The notes under the pieces: model-generated
The model's input: only the letters and a program-made list of their open reading frames with translations
Database searches by the model: none
What the model was told of the DNA's origin: nothing
Position numbers and translations under genes: made by a program
Shown: positions 40,323 to 48,946 of the stretch, piece after piece
Layout of the letters: each line of letters opens with the position of its first letter
Numbering within the stretch: the first letter of the stretch is position 1
DNA from: Myxococcaceae bacterium
GTDB taxonomy: Bacteria > Myxococcota > Myxococcia > Myxococcales > Myxococcaceae
Assembly (NCBI GenBank): GCA_019694595.1
Contig: JAIBBQ010000019.1
Location: 1-57,135, forward strand
Length of the DNA stretch: 57,135 nucleotides
Reading direction: 5' to 3'

Positions 40323-41660
40323 TCACTCCTCGCGGAGGTCGAGGACCAGCTGACGCCCTTGCTCCTGCAGGGTGCCGTTGAGGAGCGCGGCGCGGTCGCT
40401 CACCGTCTGGAGCTCCTCGATGGCGTCGGTGTTGGTGTCCCGGCCGTTCGAGGCGAGCAGGGCGCGGGCCACGCTGGCGTGGGCGGCGAGCTCGAGGCCG
40501 TCCGCCTTCTGCGCCTTCTCGAGCCAGGGAGCGAGTTCCTGCAGAGACACCAACGAGCCTGCGTCGGCGCGGCCGAGCTGGGTCAACCCCTTGGCGACGA
40601 GGGCGACGGGCATGGTCAGTGGCAGCGAGGCCATGGCGGCGAGCCTGCCGAGTACTGGGTGGGACTCGGACCCGGCGAGGTGGAGTGGGGCATACGCGGC
40701 CGCGGTCATCACCACCTCGCGCTTCGAAGGCGCCTTGGCCTCGTCCGTCACCTCGAGTGCCTGCCGCGCGGCCACCTTCGCCTGCTCGACCTCGGCCGGG
40801 CTGGGCGCGACGTACGCGGGCGAGGGGAGCGCGACCGCGGCGCGCAGCGCTTCCATCTCGGTGAGGGACTCGAACGACTTCCTGGGCCGGCCGGCCTCGT
40901 CGAAGACCGCCTGACGGACGGCGCCGGCGCCGGCGGCGCGCTCCGACTCGGGCAGCCTCTCGAGCGTCGCGAGCAGCTGCGCGACTTCCCCGGCGGCGAA
41001 GTCGGGGCCGTGGGAGGGGCTGGACGCGATCCACTCGACCTGGTTGCTGAACGACTTGAGCCTGGCCTCCGCGGCCTCGGGCAGCGACAGCGTGGCGTGC
41101 AGCGCGACCTGGTCGTCGAAATCGAGGCGGCCGAAGCGCATCGCCTCCAGGGTGAGCGCGCGCAGCGGCTGGCGCACGAGGTCCTGGGTGGGGCCGGGCA
41201 GCGAGGCGAACGTGGAGGTGAGCTCGGAGACGTGACCCCGGGAGACCGCTTCACCGAGCTTCCAGGTCAGCTGGCCCAGCTCGGTCAGCCCCGCGGGGAG
41301 CGCGGGCCGCGCGTCGGCCTTCAGCTGCCCGCCCGAGGCCGCCTCGAGGATCGCGCGCTCGAGGCCCTGCGCCTTCTGCGCGGCGTCGACGACCGCGGCT
41401 TTGGTTTCCTTCGAAGGGCCGACGGGGAACAGCTTCGCGAGCAGCGCCACCGAGCCGGGCGACAGCGCAGACGACGGGTCGCTCGAGCGGGCGGCGGCGG
41501 CGTCGCCGTTCTGGAAGGTGGCGACCCGGCCCGCGTCGGCCGGCGCACCGCGGCTGGCGTCGGTGGCGGGCGCGGTGGGGACCGTGACGCGCGGCGCCGC
41601 AGCGGGGACCGGGGTCGCCGGCTGCCGGACGGTCGCGAGGTGGGTCTTCACGGTCGACAT
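40323..41660 (-). CDS. Uncharacterised Ala-rich helical protein, 445 aa
   Basis: ATG 41660 has AGGAGA ideally placed, so upstream starts are rejected. The first 80 residues are low-complexity Ala/Thr/Pro (TPVPAAAPRVTVPTAPATD), the remainder a helical repeat-like region (SRGHVSELTSTFASLPGPTQ, ALRALTLEAMRF-type helices, ALPSPAYVAPSPAEVEQ). There is no signal peptide or membrane helix. The low-complexity head plus helical body resembles the orphan at 32496 in style, not in clear homology. Function unknown. Confidence 0.55.
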   Translation of the reverse strand: MSTVKTHLATVRQPATPVPAAAPRVTVPTAPATDASRGAPADAGRVATFQNGDAAAARSSDPSSALSPGSVALLAKLFPVGPSKETKAAVVDAAQKAQGLERAILEAASGGQLKADARPALPAGLTELGQLTWKLGEAVSRGHVSELTSTFASLPGPTQDLVRQPLRALTLEAMRFGRLDFDDQVALHATLSLPEAAEARLKSFSNQVEWIASSPSHGPDFAAGEVAQLLATLERLPESERAAGAGAVRQAVFDEAGRPRKSFESLTEMEALRAAVALPSPAYVAPSPAEVEQAKVAARQALEVTDEAKAPSKREVVMTAAAYAPLHLAGSESHPVLGRLAAMASLPLTMPVALVAKGLTQLGRADAGSLVSLQELAPWLEKAQKADGLELAAHASVARALLASNGRDTNTDAIEELQTVSDRAALLNGTLQEQGRQLVLDLREE

Positions 41661-41799
41661 GGGCGGTCTCCTGCAAGCCGGTGGTGACTGAGTGCAGAGC
41701 AGGGCTCGTGCCGTCAGAAACGCTCGTGATTTCAACGAGCTGCCGTTCGGGGATGTCGCGCCGCAGGTGACAGCGTTCCCCCTGGAGTTGCAGTGTGGG

Positions 41800-42264
41800 A
41801 TGGGGCGGCGGGTGAGCGACCCGACGAGCGCACTTCCCGGGCTGTCAGGACCGGTGGCCATCACCCTGGGGTACCTCGGGGCGTACTACGCGAGCATCGT
41901 CAACGTGCTGCGGGTGAAGCGGACGCTGCAGCGGGAGTACGAGGCCCGCGGCGAGACGTTCGACCGGTACGCCACCGCGGACAAGCGCATGCTCGCGGCG
42001 GACCGGGTCCAGCTCAACACGCTCGAACACATGCCCCCGTTCCTCACGCTGCTGTGGCTCGACGCCACGCTGGTGAGCGCGCTCCACGCGAGCGTGCTGG
42101 GCGGCGCCTACCTGGCGAGCCGGCTGGTCTACCCGCTGATGGTGGGCAAGACGCTCGGGGCGGGGGCGCCTGCGCACATCGGGCGGGTGACCTTCGTCGG
42201 GTACGCCGCGCTCGGGCTGCTGGCGATCGATCTCGCCTGGGCGCTGGTGCGCGCCTGGCTCTGA
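41800..42264 (+). CDS. MAPEG-family membrane protein
   Basis: 154 aa from ATG 41800 (GTG 41812 with a GGGGCGG just upstream is equally plausible). Four hydrophobic helices are visible (AITLGYLGAYYASIVNVL, MPPFLTLLWLDATLVSAL, SVLGGAYLASRLVYPLM, VTFVGYAALGLLAIDLAWAL), with VLRVKR after helix one and QLNTLEHMP before helix two as in MAPEG proteins (microsomal glutathione transferase and leukotriene synthase relatives). A glutathione-linked activity is inferred. It converges with the c-di-GMP gene, stopping 1 base before its end. Confidence 0.75.
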   Translation: MGRRVSDPTSALPGLSGPVAITLGYLGAYYASIVNVLRVKRTLQREYEARGETFDRYATADKRMLAADRVQLNTLEHMPPFLTLLWLDATLVSALHASVLGGAYLASRLVYPLMVGKTLGAGAPAHIGRVTFVGYAALGLLAIDLAWALVRAWL

Positions 42265-42265
42265 G

Positions 42266-44314
42266 TCAGCCGGCGAGCACCAGCGTCGTGGCTTCCGCGG
42301 CGGGCACGGGCCTGCCGAACAGGTAGCCCTGGCCCTGCTGGCCGCCGTACTCGCCGACGAGCTGTGCCTGGGTGGCCGTCTCCACGCCTTCGGCGCAGAC
42401 GGTGAGCTTGAGCGCCCGCGACAGGCTGACCACCGCGCGGACGATCTCCTGCGCTTCCTTGGACGCTTCGAGCTGCATCACGAAGCTGCGGTCGATCTTG
42501 AGCCCCTTGAACGGGTACTTGCTCAGGAGCGAGAGCGACGAGTAGCCGACGCCGAAGTCGTCGACCACCAGGTGCACGCCGAGTTCGCTCACCTTCTGCA
42601 GCTGGGCGGCGACGGTGGGGCTGGGGTCCATCGCCACCGACTCGGTGACCTCGAGGCGCAGCGCATCGGGCGCGACGCCGGCCTTGCGGAGCGCGTCGGC
42701 GATGAAGTCGGCGCAGCTGGGGAGCGCGAACTGGCGGCGCGACGCGTTGATCGAGATCACCAGCGGCTTGGCAGGGGCGAGCGCCCGCCACTGCGAGAGC
42801 TGGGCGAGGGCCTGCTCGAGCACCAGGCGGTCGATGTCCACCACCAGGCTGGTGTCCTCGGCGATGGGGATGAAGTCGTTCGGGGGTACCAGCCCCTTCA
42901 CCGGGTGCCGCCAGCGCACCAGGCCTTCGAAGCCCACCAGCGCGCGGTCGGCGAGGCGGATCACCGGCTGGTAGAAGACCTCGAGCTGCTTCTCGTCGAT
43001 GGCGCGGCGGAGCTCCGACTCGATGGTGAGCACGGTGAGCGCGCGCTCGTGCATCGCGGGGTCGAAGACCACCGCCCGGCCCTTGCCCTGGGCCTTGGCG
43101 CGGTACATCGCGGTGTCGGCGTCGCGCAGCAGCTCTTCCGGGCGCTGGTACTGCGGGCCAGACACCGCGATGCCGATGCTGCCGCCGGTGAAGACCTCGC
43201 GGCCTTCGAGCTTGAAGGGCAGGGCGAGCTCCTCGAGCACGCGGGTCGCCACCCGGACCGCGCCGTCGGGCTCGCGGGCGTCTTCCAGCAGCATGACGAA
43301 CTCGTCGCCGCCCAGGCGGGCCACGGTGTCGTTGCCGCGGACGCAGCTCTCGAGGCGCCGGGCGATCTGCACCAGCAGCTCGTCGCCCGCGCTGTGTCCG
43401 AGGCTGTCGTTGATGATCTTGAAGCGGTCGAGGTCGATGAAGAGCACCGCGAAGTTGTGCCCCGGCGTGCGCCGCGCGCGCATGAGCGAGCGCTCGACGC
43501 GGTCGCGGTACAGCACGCGGTTGGGCAGGCCGGTCAGCGGGTCCTGGCTGCGCGCCCGGGTGACGTCGGTCAGCGAGCCGGCCACCCGGGTGGCGACGCC
43601 GTTGGCATCGCGGCTCGCCTGCCCGCGCACCAGCACGTGCAGCCAGGTGCCGTCGAAGTGCTGCAGCCGGTGCTCGTGTTCCAGGTGGCCGAGCGCGCCG
43701 CTCACCAGGGCGTCGAGCGCGAAGCGGAAGCGCGACACGTCTTCGGGGTGCACGCGGCCGAGCCACGCCTCGAGGGTGCCGTCGAGCTCGTCCTCGGCGA
43801 GGCCGACGATCTCCTTGAACCGGGGCGAGAGGTAGACCGCGGGCCCGCCGACCTTCCAGTCCCAGATGCCGTCGTTGGCGCCGCGGCTGGCGAGCGCGTA
43901 CCGCTCCTCGCTCTCGCGCAGCCGTTCCAGCGTGCGCGCGCGCTCGATGTTGTAGCGAATGATGCGGTCGAAGGACTCCGCGGAGAAGGAGCCTTTCTCC
44001 AGGTAGTCGGCGGCGCCGGCCTGGAGCGCCGCGGCGTCGAGCTGCTTGTCTCCCTGGCCGGTGAGCATCACCACCGGCGTGCGGCAGCCGCGCGCCATCG
44101 CGGCGGTGAGCAGGTCGATGCCGCTCAGGGGGCCGAGCTGGTAGTCGAGCAGGCAGAGCTCGTACTGGTTGGACAGCAGGGCCTCGAGGCCCGCCTGCCA
44201 GGTCTCGCGCCACTCCATGATGTAGGTGGAGTTCGCCTCGACCAGCAGGTTCTGCAGGAACTGGTTGGCGAACGCCGCGTCGTCGATCAGCAGGATTTTC
44301 GCCGAGGCCGACAC
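42266..44314 (-). CDS. Response regulator with PAS, GGDEF and EAL domains
   Basis: 682 aa from GTG 44314. A receiver domain starts KILLIDDAAF with phospho-acceptor Asp57 (CLLDYQLGPL) and LTGQGD. A PAS domain follows (YALASRGANDGIWDW). The GGDEF domain has an intact GGDEF at 335-339 and an inhibitory I-site RGND five residues before it, so cyclase activity is plausible. The EAL domain has FEGLVRWRHP (Glu463; the Ala of EAL is Gly), INASRRQF, VDDFGVGYSSL, KIDRSFV and CAEGVE, so most phosphodiesterase residues are present. It likely makes or breaks c-di-GMP in response to an unknown sensor kinase. Confidence 0.92.
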   Translation of the reverse strand: MSASAKILLIDDAAFANQFLQNLLVEANSTYIMEWRETWQAGLEALLSNQYELCLLDYQLGPLSGIDLLTAAMARGCRTPVVMLTGQGDKQLDAAALQAGAADYLEKGSFSAESFDRIIRYNIERARTLERLRESEERYALASRGANDGIWDWKVGGPAVYLSPRFKEIVGLAEDELDGTLEAWLGRVHPEDVSRFRFALDALVSGALGHLEHEHRLQHFDGTWLHVLVRGQASRDANGVATRVAGSLTDVTRARSQDPLTGLPNRVLYRDRVERSLMRARRTPGHNFAVLFIDLDRFKIINDSLGHSAGDELLVQIARRLESCVRGNDTVARLGGDEFVMLLEDAREPDGAVRVATRVLEELALPFKLEGREVFTGGSIGIAVSGPQYQRPEELLRDADTAMYRAKAQGKGRAVVFDPAMHERALTVLTIESELRRAIDEKQLEVFYQPVIRLADRALVGFEGLVRWRHPVKGLVPPNDFIPIAEDTSLVVDIDRLVLEQALAQLSQWRALAPAKPLVISINASRRQFALPSCADFIADALRKAGVAPDALRLEVTESVAMDPSPTVAAQLQKVSELGVHLVVDDFGVGYSSLSLLSKYPFKGLKIDRSFVMQLEASKEAQEIVRAVVSLSRALKLTVCAEGVETATQAQLVGEYGGQQGQGYLFGRPVPAAEATTLVLAG

Positions 44315-44364
44315 GAGGCCCGCAAGTGTGGAAGCGCCGTGCGCGAGGCGCAAGCGCAACCGCG

Positions 44365-44748
44365 CTACCGAGGTGGGCCGGCTGTCCACCTCGACGGCCA
44401 CTGCCAACCACTGTGCGTGTCGAGGAGCCAGGCGTGCGCCACCACCGAGGTCAGCGGGATCACCCCGTACACATGGGGGAAGGTTCGACCCGGGGTGTGG
44501 TGGGCCCGAGGCCTGCCGTCGGGGGGCGCCGGGGCTTCCCAGCGCACGTCGAGCCCGTCGGTGGCGAGCTCCAGCGCCAGCACCGGGCCACCGTGGCGGG
44601 GGAAGTAGGCGTTGGCCACCTCGGTGGCGACCTCGCCGGTGCCGCAGGCGTGGACGAAGCCTTCGGTGCGCAGCGAGGCGGGCGCGTAGTGGCCGCCGTC
44701 GTTGAGCCCTGCGAAGTCGGCGGCGCGCACCAGGTGGAAGATGGTCAT
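44365..44748 (-). CDS. DUF952 domain protein
   Basis: 127 aa. The start IFHLVRAADFA, then HYAPASLRTEGFVHACG and VHACGTGEVATEVANAYF, and RTFPHVYGVIPLTSV match DUF952, a small family of unknown role related to glutathione-transferase-associated proteins. Its ATG overlaps the stop of the predicted selenoprotein gene (ATGA at 44745-44748), so the two are translated together. It ends 50 bases before the c-di-GMP gene on the same strand. Confidence 0.8.
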   Translation of the reverse strand: MTIFHLVRAADFAGLNDGGHYAPASLRTEGFVHACGTGEVATEVANAYFPRHGGPVLALELATDGLDVRWEAPAPPDGRPRAHHTPGRTFPHVYGVIPLTSVVAHAWLLDTHSGWQWPSRWTAGPPR

Positions 44749-45320
44749 GGCGGTGGGGCCCGGTAGGCCTCGAGGGCGCGGCCGAGCATGGGGAGGTAGT
44801 CGTCCTTCGCGGTCTGGGCATAGGCGAAGTGGCCGTGCTGCGAGAAGGTGCTCGCGGAGGCGGCCACGGTGGCGGCCTGGGGGTTGAGCAGCCGGAGATC
44901 CTCCGGCGCCAGCACCAGGCTGCGCAGGAAGAAGCCCTGGCTGAGGAGGTTCTCGACGTGCTGGCGGTCGTCGAGCGTGGTGCCCAGGAGCACCTCGGCG
45001 CGCGCGGGGAACTCGGGCAGCGGCTGCTCGCGCACGTTCACCCAGACGGGAACGAAGTGCTCGTTCACCATCGAGATCACCGCGTCGTCCGAGAGCGCTC
45101 CGAACCGGAGCGCAGCACCGCCGATTCAACAGAGCCCGTCGATCTTCCCCGCCACCAGGCACAGCAGCACCGGCTTGTGCTGGGCGCTGGCGCTGGCGCG
45201 CGCCTCGTCGAAGGAGGCGGCCCAGTGAATCTTCAGGTGCCGCTTCTCGGCGGCCACCGGCATGTGGGTCAGACACCCGGCGAGCAAGACACCGGTGACG
45301 GCGACGGCGGGAAGTCGCAT
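44745..45320 (-). CDS. Predicted selenoprotein lipoprotein, SelN-like Cys-Sec motif (in-frame TGA read as Sec)
   Basis: Read as one gene of 191 residues with Sec65 at TGA 45126-45128. ATG 45320 has GAGGAG 6 bases upstream; residues 1-16 are a signal sequence with lipobox LLAGC. Before the TGA the frame encodes HKPVLLCLVAGKIDGLC; after it, IGGAALRFGALSDDAVISMV and NEHFVPVWVNVREQP, all in the same frame with normal codon use. The arrangement Leu-Cys-Sec, Gly, Leu-Arg, Asn-Glu-x-Phe, Val-x-Glu resembles the SCUG region of selenoprotein N as I recall it. A perfect 8-bp hairpin with loop GUU follows the TGA (see 45095-45113). The C-terminal part (YAQTAKDDYLPMLGRALEAY) suits a thioredoxin-like fold. 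Alternatives: a nonsense mutation, or two short genes. selA, selB and selC must exist elsewhere. Standard gene callers would split it. Confidence 0.75.
45095..45113 (-). promoter_or_regulatory. Bacterial SECIS-like hairpin
   Basis: On the minus-strand mRNA, GCGCUCCG and CGGAGCGC form a perfect 8-bp stem around loop GUU. The stem begins 13 nt and the loop 21 nt after the UGA. Bacterial SECIS elements sit just downstream of UGA with a small loop having G in its first two positions and a loop distance of about 16-37 nt, which this meets. It would recruit SelB with Sec-tRNA. Confidence 0.7.
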
Positions 45321-45396
45321 GGCGTGCTCCTCGACCTTCTGGTGCCGCAGCCCAGGCGGGCGATCCAACCGGCTGCCCGCGCCCCGGCGTCGGCCT

Positions 45397-46326
45397 TCAG
45401 AGCCCGTGGTACGAGACGAGCGTCACCAGGGCGGTGCGCTTGGGCTCCTCGCCTTCGTTGGTGGTCTCGGCGTCGGCGACCGCGGTGCCGTCGAAGCGCA
45501 CCAGGAAGACCATGTTCTGCTCCGCGCGCAGGAAGGGGTCGGGCTGCTTCAGCTTGGCGATGATGACCTGCCCGGTCTCGTCGAAGGTGTCGGTGACCCG
45601 CTGCTCCATCTTGCCGCTGACCGAGGAGCGCTGGCTCGAGGAGCTGCCCGACGCCGAGCCGGAGCCGACGATGGAGTCGCGCGACTGCCAGGAGACCGAG
45701 CCCTTGCTGGAGGAGTTGCTCACCGTGCCGTAGGCGTCCTTGCCGACCACCCGGGAGACCTCGCTCGACCGGGCCTGCTCCTGGAGCGTGACCTCGGTGC
45801 GGCCGCCGCGCTCCTTGAGGTCGCCCACCTTGCCCAGCACCACGAGGTAGCGGCCCTTGAAGGCCGACGGTTGCTTGAGCGCGGAGGCGAGGTCGAAGAG
45901 GGGGATGCGCTGCTCCTGGACCAGGGCGAGGTCGGTCATCAGGTGCGCGCCGCGGGCGCCGATGACCTCGGCGATGATCGACCCGGCCTCGGGGCGCGTC
46001 TTGAGCTCGTCGGTCCAGTAGGTGCAGAGCGTCTTGAGCTGGGTGAAGCCGCCCTTGGTGACGCAGGCCTTCACGTACGTCCACCCGGCCTCGCGCCCGT
46101 AGACGGGGATGAGGTCGCGCGCGGCCTGCTCGCAGTCGAGGTCGCGCCGGTACTGCAGGGCCCATTCCTTGGGCGTGCCCAGCGTCGCCTTGGGGTCGGC
46201 GGCGACCGGCGCCGCCTTGGGGGGCGGGGCGAAGGCTTCCTCCGCGGGCATGGTCTCCTTGGGCTTGGCGGTGGCGCAGGCGAACAGCACGCCGGCGCTG
46301 CCCATCATCAGCACGAGTCTCTTCAC
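45397..46326 (-). CDS. Lipoprotein, 309 aa
   Basis: GTG 46326 with GGGGGAG 8 bases upstream. The signal sequence LVLMMGSAGVLFAC has a lipobox. A Pro/Ala linker is followed by a helical segment with three Cys (DLDCEQAARDLIP, VKACVTKGG, LKTLCTYW) and a beta-rich region (GRYLVVLGKVGDLKERGG, then a Ser-rich stretch SASGSSSSQRSSVSG). It ends VTLVSYHGL. Family not recognised. It is followed by the predicted selenoprotein gene on the same strand, 76 bases later. Confidence 0.6.
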   Translation of the reverse strand: MKRLVLMMGSAGVLFACATAKPKETMPAEEAFAPPPKAAPVAADPKATLGTPKEWALQYRRDLDCEQAARDLIPVYGREAGWTYVKACVTKGGFTQLKTLCTYWTDELKTRPEAGSIIAEVIGARGAHLMTDLALVQEQRIPLFDLASALKQPSAFKGRYLVVLGKVGDLKERGGRTEVTLQEQARSSEVSRVVGKDAYGTVSNSSSKGSVSWQSRDSIVGSGSASGSSSSQRSSVSGKMEQRVTDTFDETGQVIIAKLKQPDPFLRAEQNMVFLVRFDGTAVADAETTNEGEEPKRTALVTLVSYHGL

Positions 46327-46349
46327 GTGGTGCTCCCCCTTCGGGTGCT

Positions 46350-46886
46350 TCAGATCTTGAGCGGCTGGTTGGTCTTCTGGGTCGCGGGCCCGCCCGGCGG
46401 CGCCTTGGCGTCGCTCTTCACCTCGGGCGGCACGTCGGCGAGCTGCAGCGCCGCGGCGATCGCCTGGTAGCAGTCGCGGGAGCGGGGCCCGAAGCGGCCT
46501 TCGGCGTCGAGGAGGGCCTCGAGGCCGTCGAGCCCGCAGGTGGCGGCCGCACGGCGGGTGCCGTCGAGACACGCGGTCGCCCGGCGCGTCTTTTCCTTGA
46601 GCTCCACGTCGGCGGGGACGATCCGCTCCTGGCACACCGCGCGGCCGAGCGACTCGGCGAGCGCGAGGTTGTCGCGGCCCTGCTTCTTCCGGGCGTCCTG
46701 GCCGTCGGGCTGGAAGGGCTTGGCGTCGAAGACGCAGGCCGAGGAGTGGCGCAGCGTCTCCACGGTGCACGCCTGGACCGACGGCGTCGGGTCGACCTGC
46801 GCCGGCACGTTCAGCGGCGTCGGTGGGGCACCCCCGAGAAAGCGAGGATCGGCGGCGAGCAGCAGGCAGACCGTGAGCGCGTTCAC
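46350..46886 (-). CDS. Exported Cys-containing protein, 178 aa
   Basis: GTG 46886 opens a short hydrophobic signal (NALTVCLLLAADPRF). The protein contains six Cys (VQACTVETL, SSACVFDA, AVCQERI, TACLDGT, ATCGLDG, RDCYQAI), likely disulfide-bonded in the periplasm, and a Pro/Lys-rich tail. It lies 23 bases upstream of the 309-aa lipoprotein gene and probably shares its transcript. Function unknown. Confidence 0.6.
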   Translation of the reverse strand: MNALTVCLLLAADPRFLGGAPPTPLNVPAQVDPTPSVQACTVETLRHSSACVFDAKPFQPDGQDARKKQGRDNLALAESLGRAVCQERIVPADVELKEKTRRATACLDGTRRAAATCGLDGLEALLDAEGRFGPRSRDCYQAIAAALQLADVPPEVKSDAKAPPGGPATQKTNQPLKI

Positions 46887-47024
46887 GAAAGACCCCCAGG
46901 CGGTGGCCCAAGTGTACCGAAGGCGTGGTGGTGCGGGCGCCGTGACGTGCGCGTCGCGCGCATATTCAAAGGCGCGGTGTGGAGAAGGGTAGGCAGGCCT
47001 GGCTGGGTGCTCGACGACCCGGCC

Positions 47025-47453
47025 CTAGGGTGCCTTGGGGGCCCAGAAGGCGGCCGCTCCGGGCGGCAGCCGCCGCAGCACGTCTTCGAGGTCGGGCTCG
47101 TAGAGGTGGCGCCGGAGCGCGGTGGCCACGCAGGCGATGGCGTCGTCGGGCGAGAGGTTGTGACCTGAGCGCAGGGCCTGGACCTCGCGGGTCATCGCTT
47201 CCACCGACTCGAAGGCCCGCGTGGGCTCGGCGGTGTTCCAGTCGGTGACGAAGAGCGCCCGGAGCAGGAGCGGCAGCGCGTTGGCGAACTCGATGGCCTG
47301 GGCGAAGGACAGCCGCCGCCGGAAGGCCTGCAGCACGCCCTGGGTCATCGTGTACGACTGGTGGGTGGTCTGCAGCATGGCCACGTCGCGGGCCTCGACG
47401 AGGAAGGCGTAGAAATCCTTCGACGCGCGGTCGAATTCCGGCGGCACGGGCAT
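47025..47453 (-). CDS. DUF2267 family protein
   Basis: 142 aa from ATG 47453. It shows the DUF2267 pattern: two short helical repeats, with QGVLQAFRRRLSFAQAIEFA followed by ALPLLLRALFVTDWN and then DAIACVATALRRHLYEPDLE and a closing RRLPPGAAAFW. Such proteins are often linked to stress responses, with no defined biochemistry. It is divergent from the phosphoesterase gene. Confidence 0.8.
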   Translation of the reverse strand: MPVPPEFDRASKDFYAFLVEARDVAMLQTTHQSYTMTQGVLQAFRRRLSFAQAIEFANALPLLLRALFVTDWNTAEPTRAFESVEAMTREVQALRSGHNLSPDDAIACVATALRRHLYEPDLEDVLRRLPPGAAAFWAPKAP

Positions 47454-47636
47454 GCACCGGAGCTTGCCAGGGTGGTCGGCCAAGGTCCGATTCTGGTTGA
47501 GGGTCGTCCGGTGAGGCGCCGCCCGGTGTCCGCCCGGAGAGGACGCCTGCAACTGGGTGGACAGTTCGAGCCCACGACTCCGCCGGCCTCCTGCCGTCAA
47601 TGCACCATGGCGTCGTCGAACGGCACGAGGTGGATC

Positions 47637-48929
47637 ATGAACGGGAAATGTCTGGCGCTCTGCGTCGTGGCGCTCGGGCTCTGGGGGTGCGCGGAGGTCG
47701 CGGCGCCGGAGCAGCAGGGGCAGGTGGAGGGGGCGGCGACCACGGCGCCCATCAAGTACGTGGTGGTGCTCATCAAGGAGAACCACACCTTCGACAACTA
47801 CTTCACCGGGTTCCCGGGGGCGACCTCGAGCCTGACCGCGAAGCTGCACGACGGCCGGGTCATCACCCGCCCCATCGCGCCCACCGGGCCGCTGCCCCGC
47901 GACCTCTGCCACGGCCACAGCTGTGCGTCGAAGTCCTGGAACAAGGGCCGCATGAACGGCTTCGACCTGGTGAGCGGCACGGTGACCGACCCGGAGTCCG
48001 GTCAGGACGACTACCTGGCGTACGCGCGCTTCACCGAGACGCAGATCCCCAACTACTGGCAGTACGCGCGCCACTTCACCCTGGCGGATCACTTCTTCGC
48101 CACCACTGCGGGCCCGAGCTTCCCCGGCCACTTCGCGTCGGTGGTGGGCTTCTCGCCGTGGGCGAGCAACCCGACGTGCGGCGAGCCGTCGAAGTGCGAC
48201 CCGTCGCTGGGCCCCTGCAGCTCGTGCGTGCAGCCCGCGGGCCGCTGCACCGCCACCCGGTACGACGCCAAGACCTGCGCGATCAAGGAAGAGGCGAGCG
48301 ACTGCACCGACACGCCGACCGTGGTGGAAGCCCTGCCGCCCGGCGTGACCTGGGCGGAGTACGGCCGGCACAGCCTCGATCACGTGAAGAAGCTCGCCAC
48401 CGCGGCGGACCGCGCGGTGCACATGCGCAGCGAGGAACAGCTGCTCGTGGACCTCGCGAGCGCCGACCAGCCGAACGTGATCTTCGCCCACCTCGGCGAG
48501 GACAGCGAGCACCCCAACCAGGACGTGTGCCCCGGCGAGAACTACTCGGTGCGCCTGCTCAACACGATCATGAAGGGGCCGCACTGGGCGCAGACCGCGG
48601 TCTTCCTCACCTGGGACGACTACGGCGGCTGGTACGACTCGGTGACGCCGACCACCGGCGCGGCGTGCCCCAACGGCGACCACTTCAACACCGGCTTCCG
48701 GGTGCCGCTCATCGTCGTCTCGCCGTACGCGCGACCCGGCTTCGTCTTCAAGACGCGCACCGAGCAGGCGTCGATTCCGCGCTTCATCGAGGACCTCTAC
48801 GGGTTGCCGCGGCTGGCGCTCAAGGACAGCCGCAACCGCGACGCGGTCGCCGGCAGCCTCATGGGGGCCTTCGACTTCACCCAGGCGCCGAACCCGCCGC
48901 TGATCCTCTCCACCAGGCCCTGCCCGTGA
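47637..48929 (+). CDS. PlcC-type secreted phosphoesterase (phospholipase C/acid phosphatase superfamily)
   Basis: 430 aa. ATG 47637 with ACGAGG 6 bases upstream; an alternative ATG at 47607 lacks a site. The signal sequence CLALCVVALGLWGC is a lipobox. The phosphoesterase family (PF04185) signature ENHTFDNYFTGFPGA is at the N-terminus of the mature protein, followed by DHFFATTAGPSFPGH, NVIFAHLGEDSEHP and VFLTWDDYGGWYDSV, with GFRVPLIVVSPYAR near the C-terminus. These hold the metal-binding and catalytic residues. Likely phospholipase C- or phosphatase-type secreted activity. The DNRLRE gene follows by 17 bases. Confidence 0.88.
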   Translation: MNGKCLALCVVALGLWGCAEVAAPEQQGQVEGAATTAPIKYVVVLIKENHTFDNYFTGFPGATSSLTAKLHDGRVITRPIAPTGPLPRDLCHGHSCASKSWNKGRMNGFDLVSGTVTDPESGQDDYLAYARFTETQIPNYWQYARHFTLADHFFATTAGPSFPGHFASVVGFSPWASNPTCGEPSKCDPSLGPCSSCVQPAGRCTATRYDAKTCAIKEEASDCTDTPTVVEALPPGVTWAEYGRHSLDHVKKLATAADRAVHMRSEEQLLVDLASADQPNVIFAHLGEDSEHPNQDVCPGENYSVRLLNTIMKGPHWAQTAVFLTWDDYGGWYDSVTPTTGAACPNGDHFNTGFRVPLIVVSPYARPGFVFKTRTEQASIPRFIEDLYGLPRLALKDSRNRDAVAGSLMGAFDFTQAPNPPLILSTRPCP

Positions 48930-48946
48930 GCGCCCGAGGAACGACC

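Noticed and set aside
44745..45320. Treat as a pseudogene with a nonsense mutation
   Set aside because: The frame is intact on both sides, codon bias is normal, TGA follows Cys at a selenoprotein-like motif and a SECIS-like hairpin follows. Kept as an alternative only.
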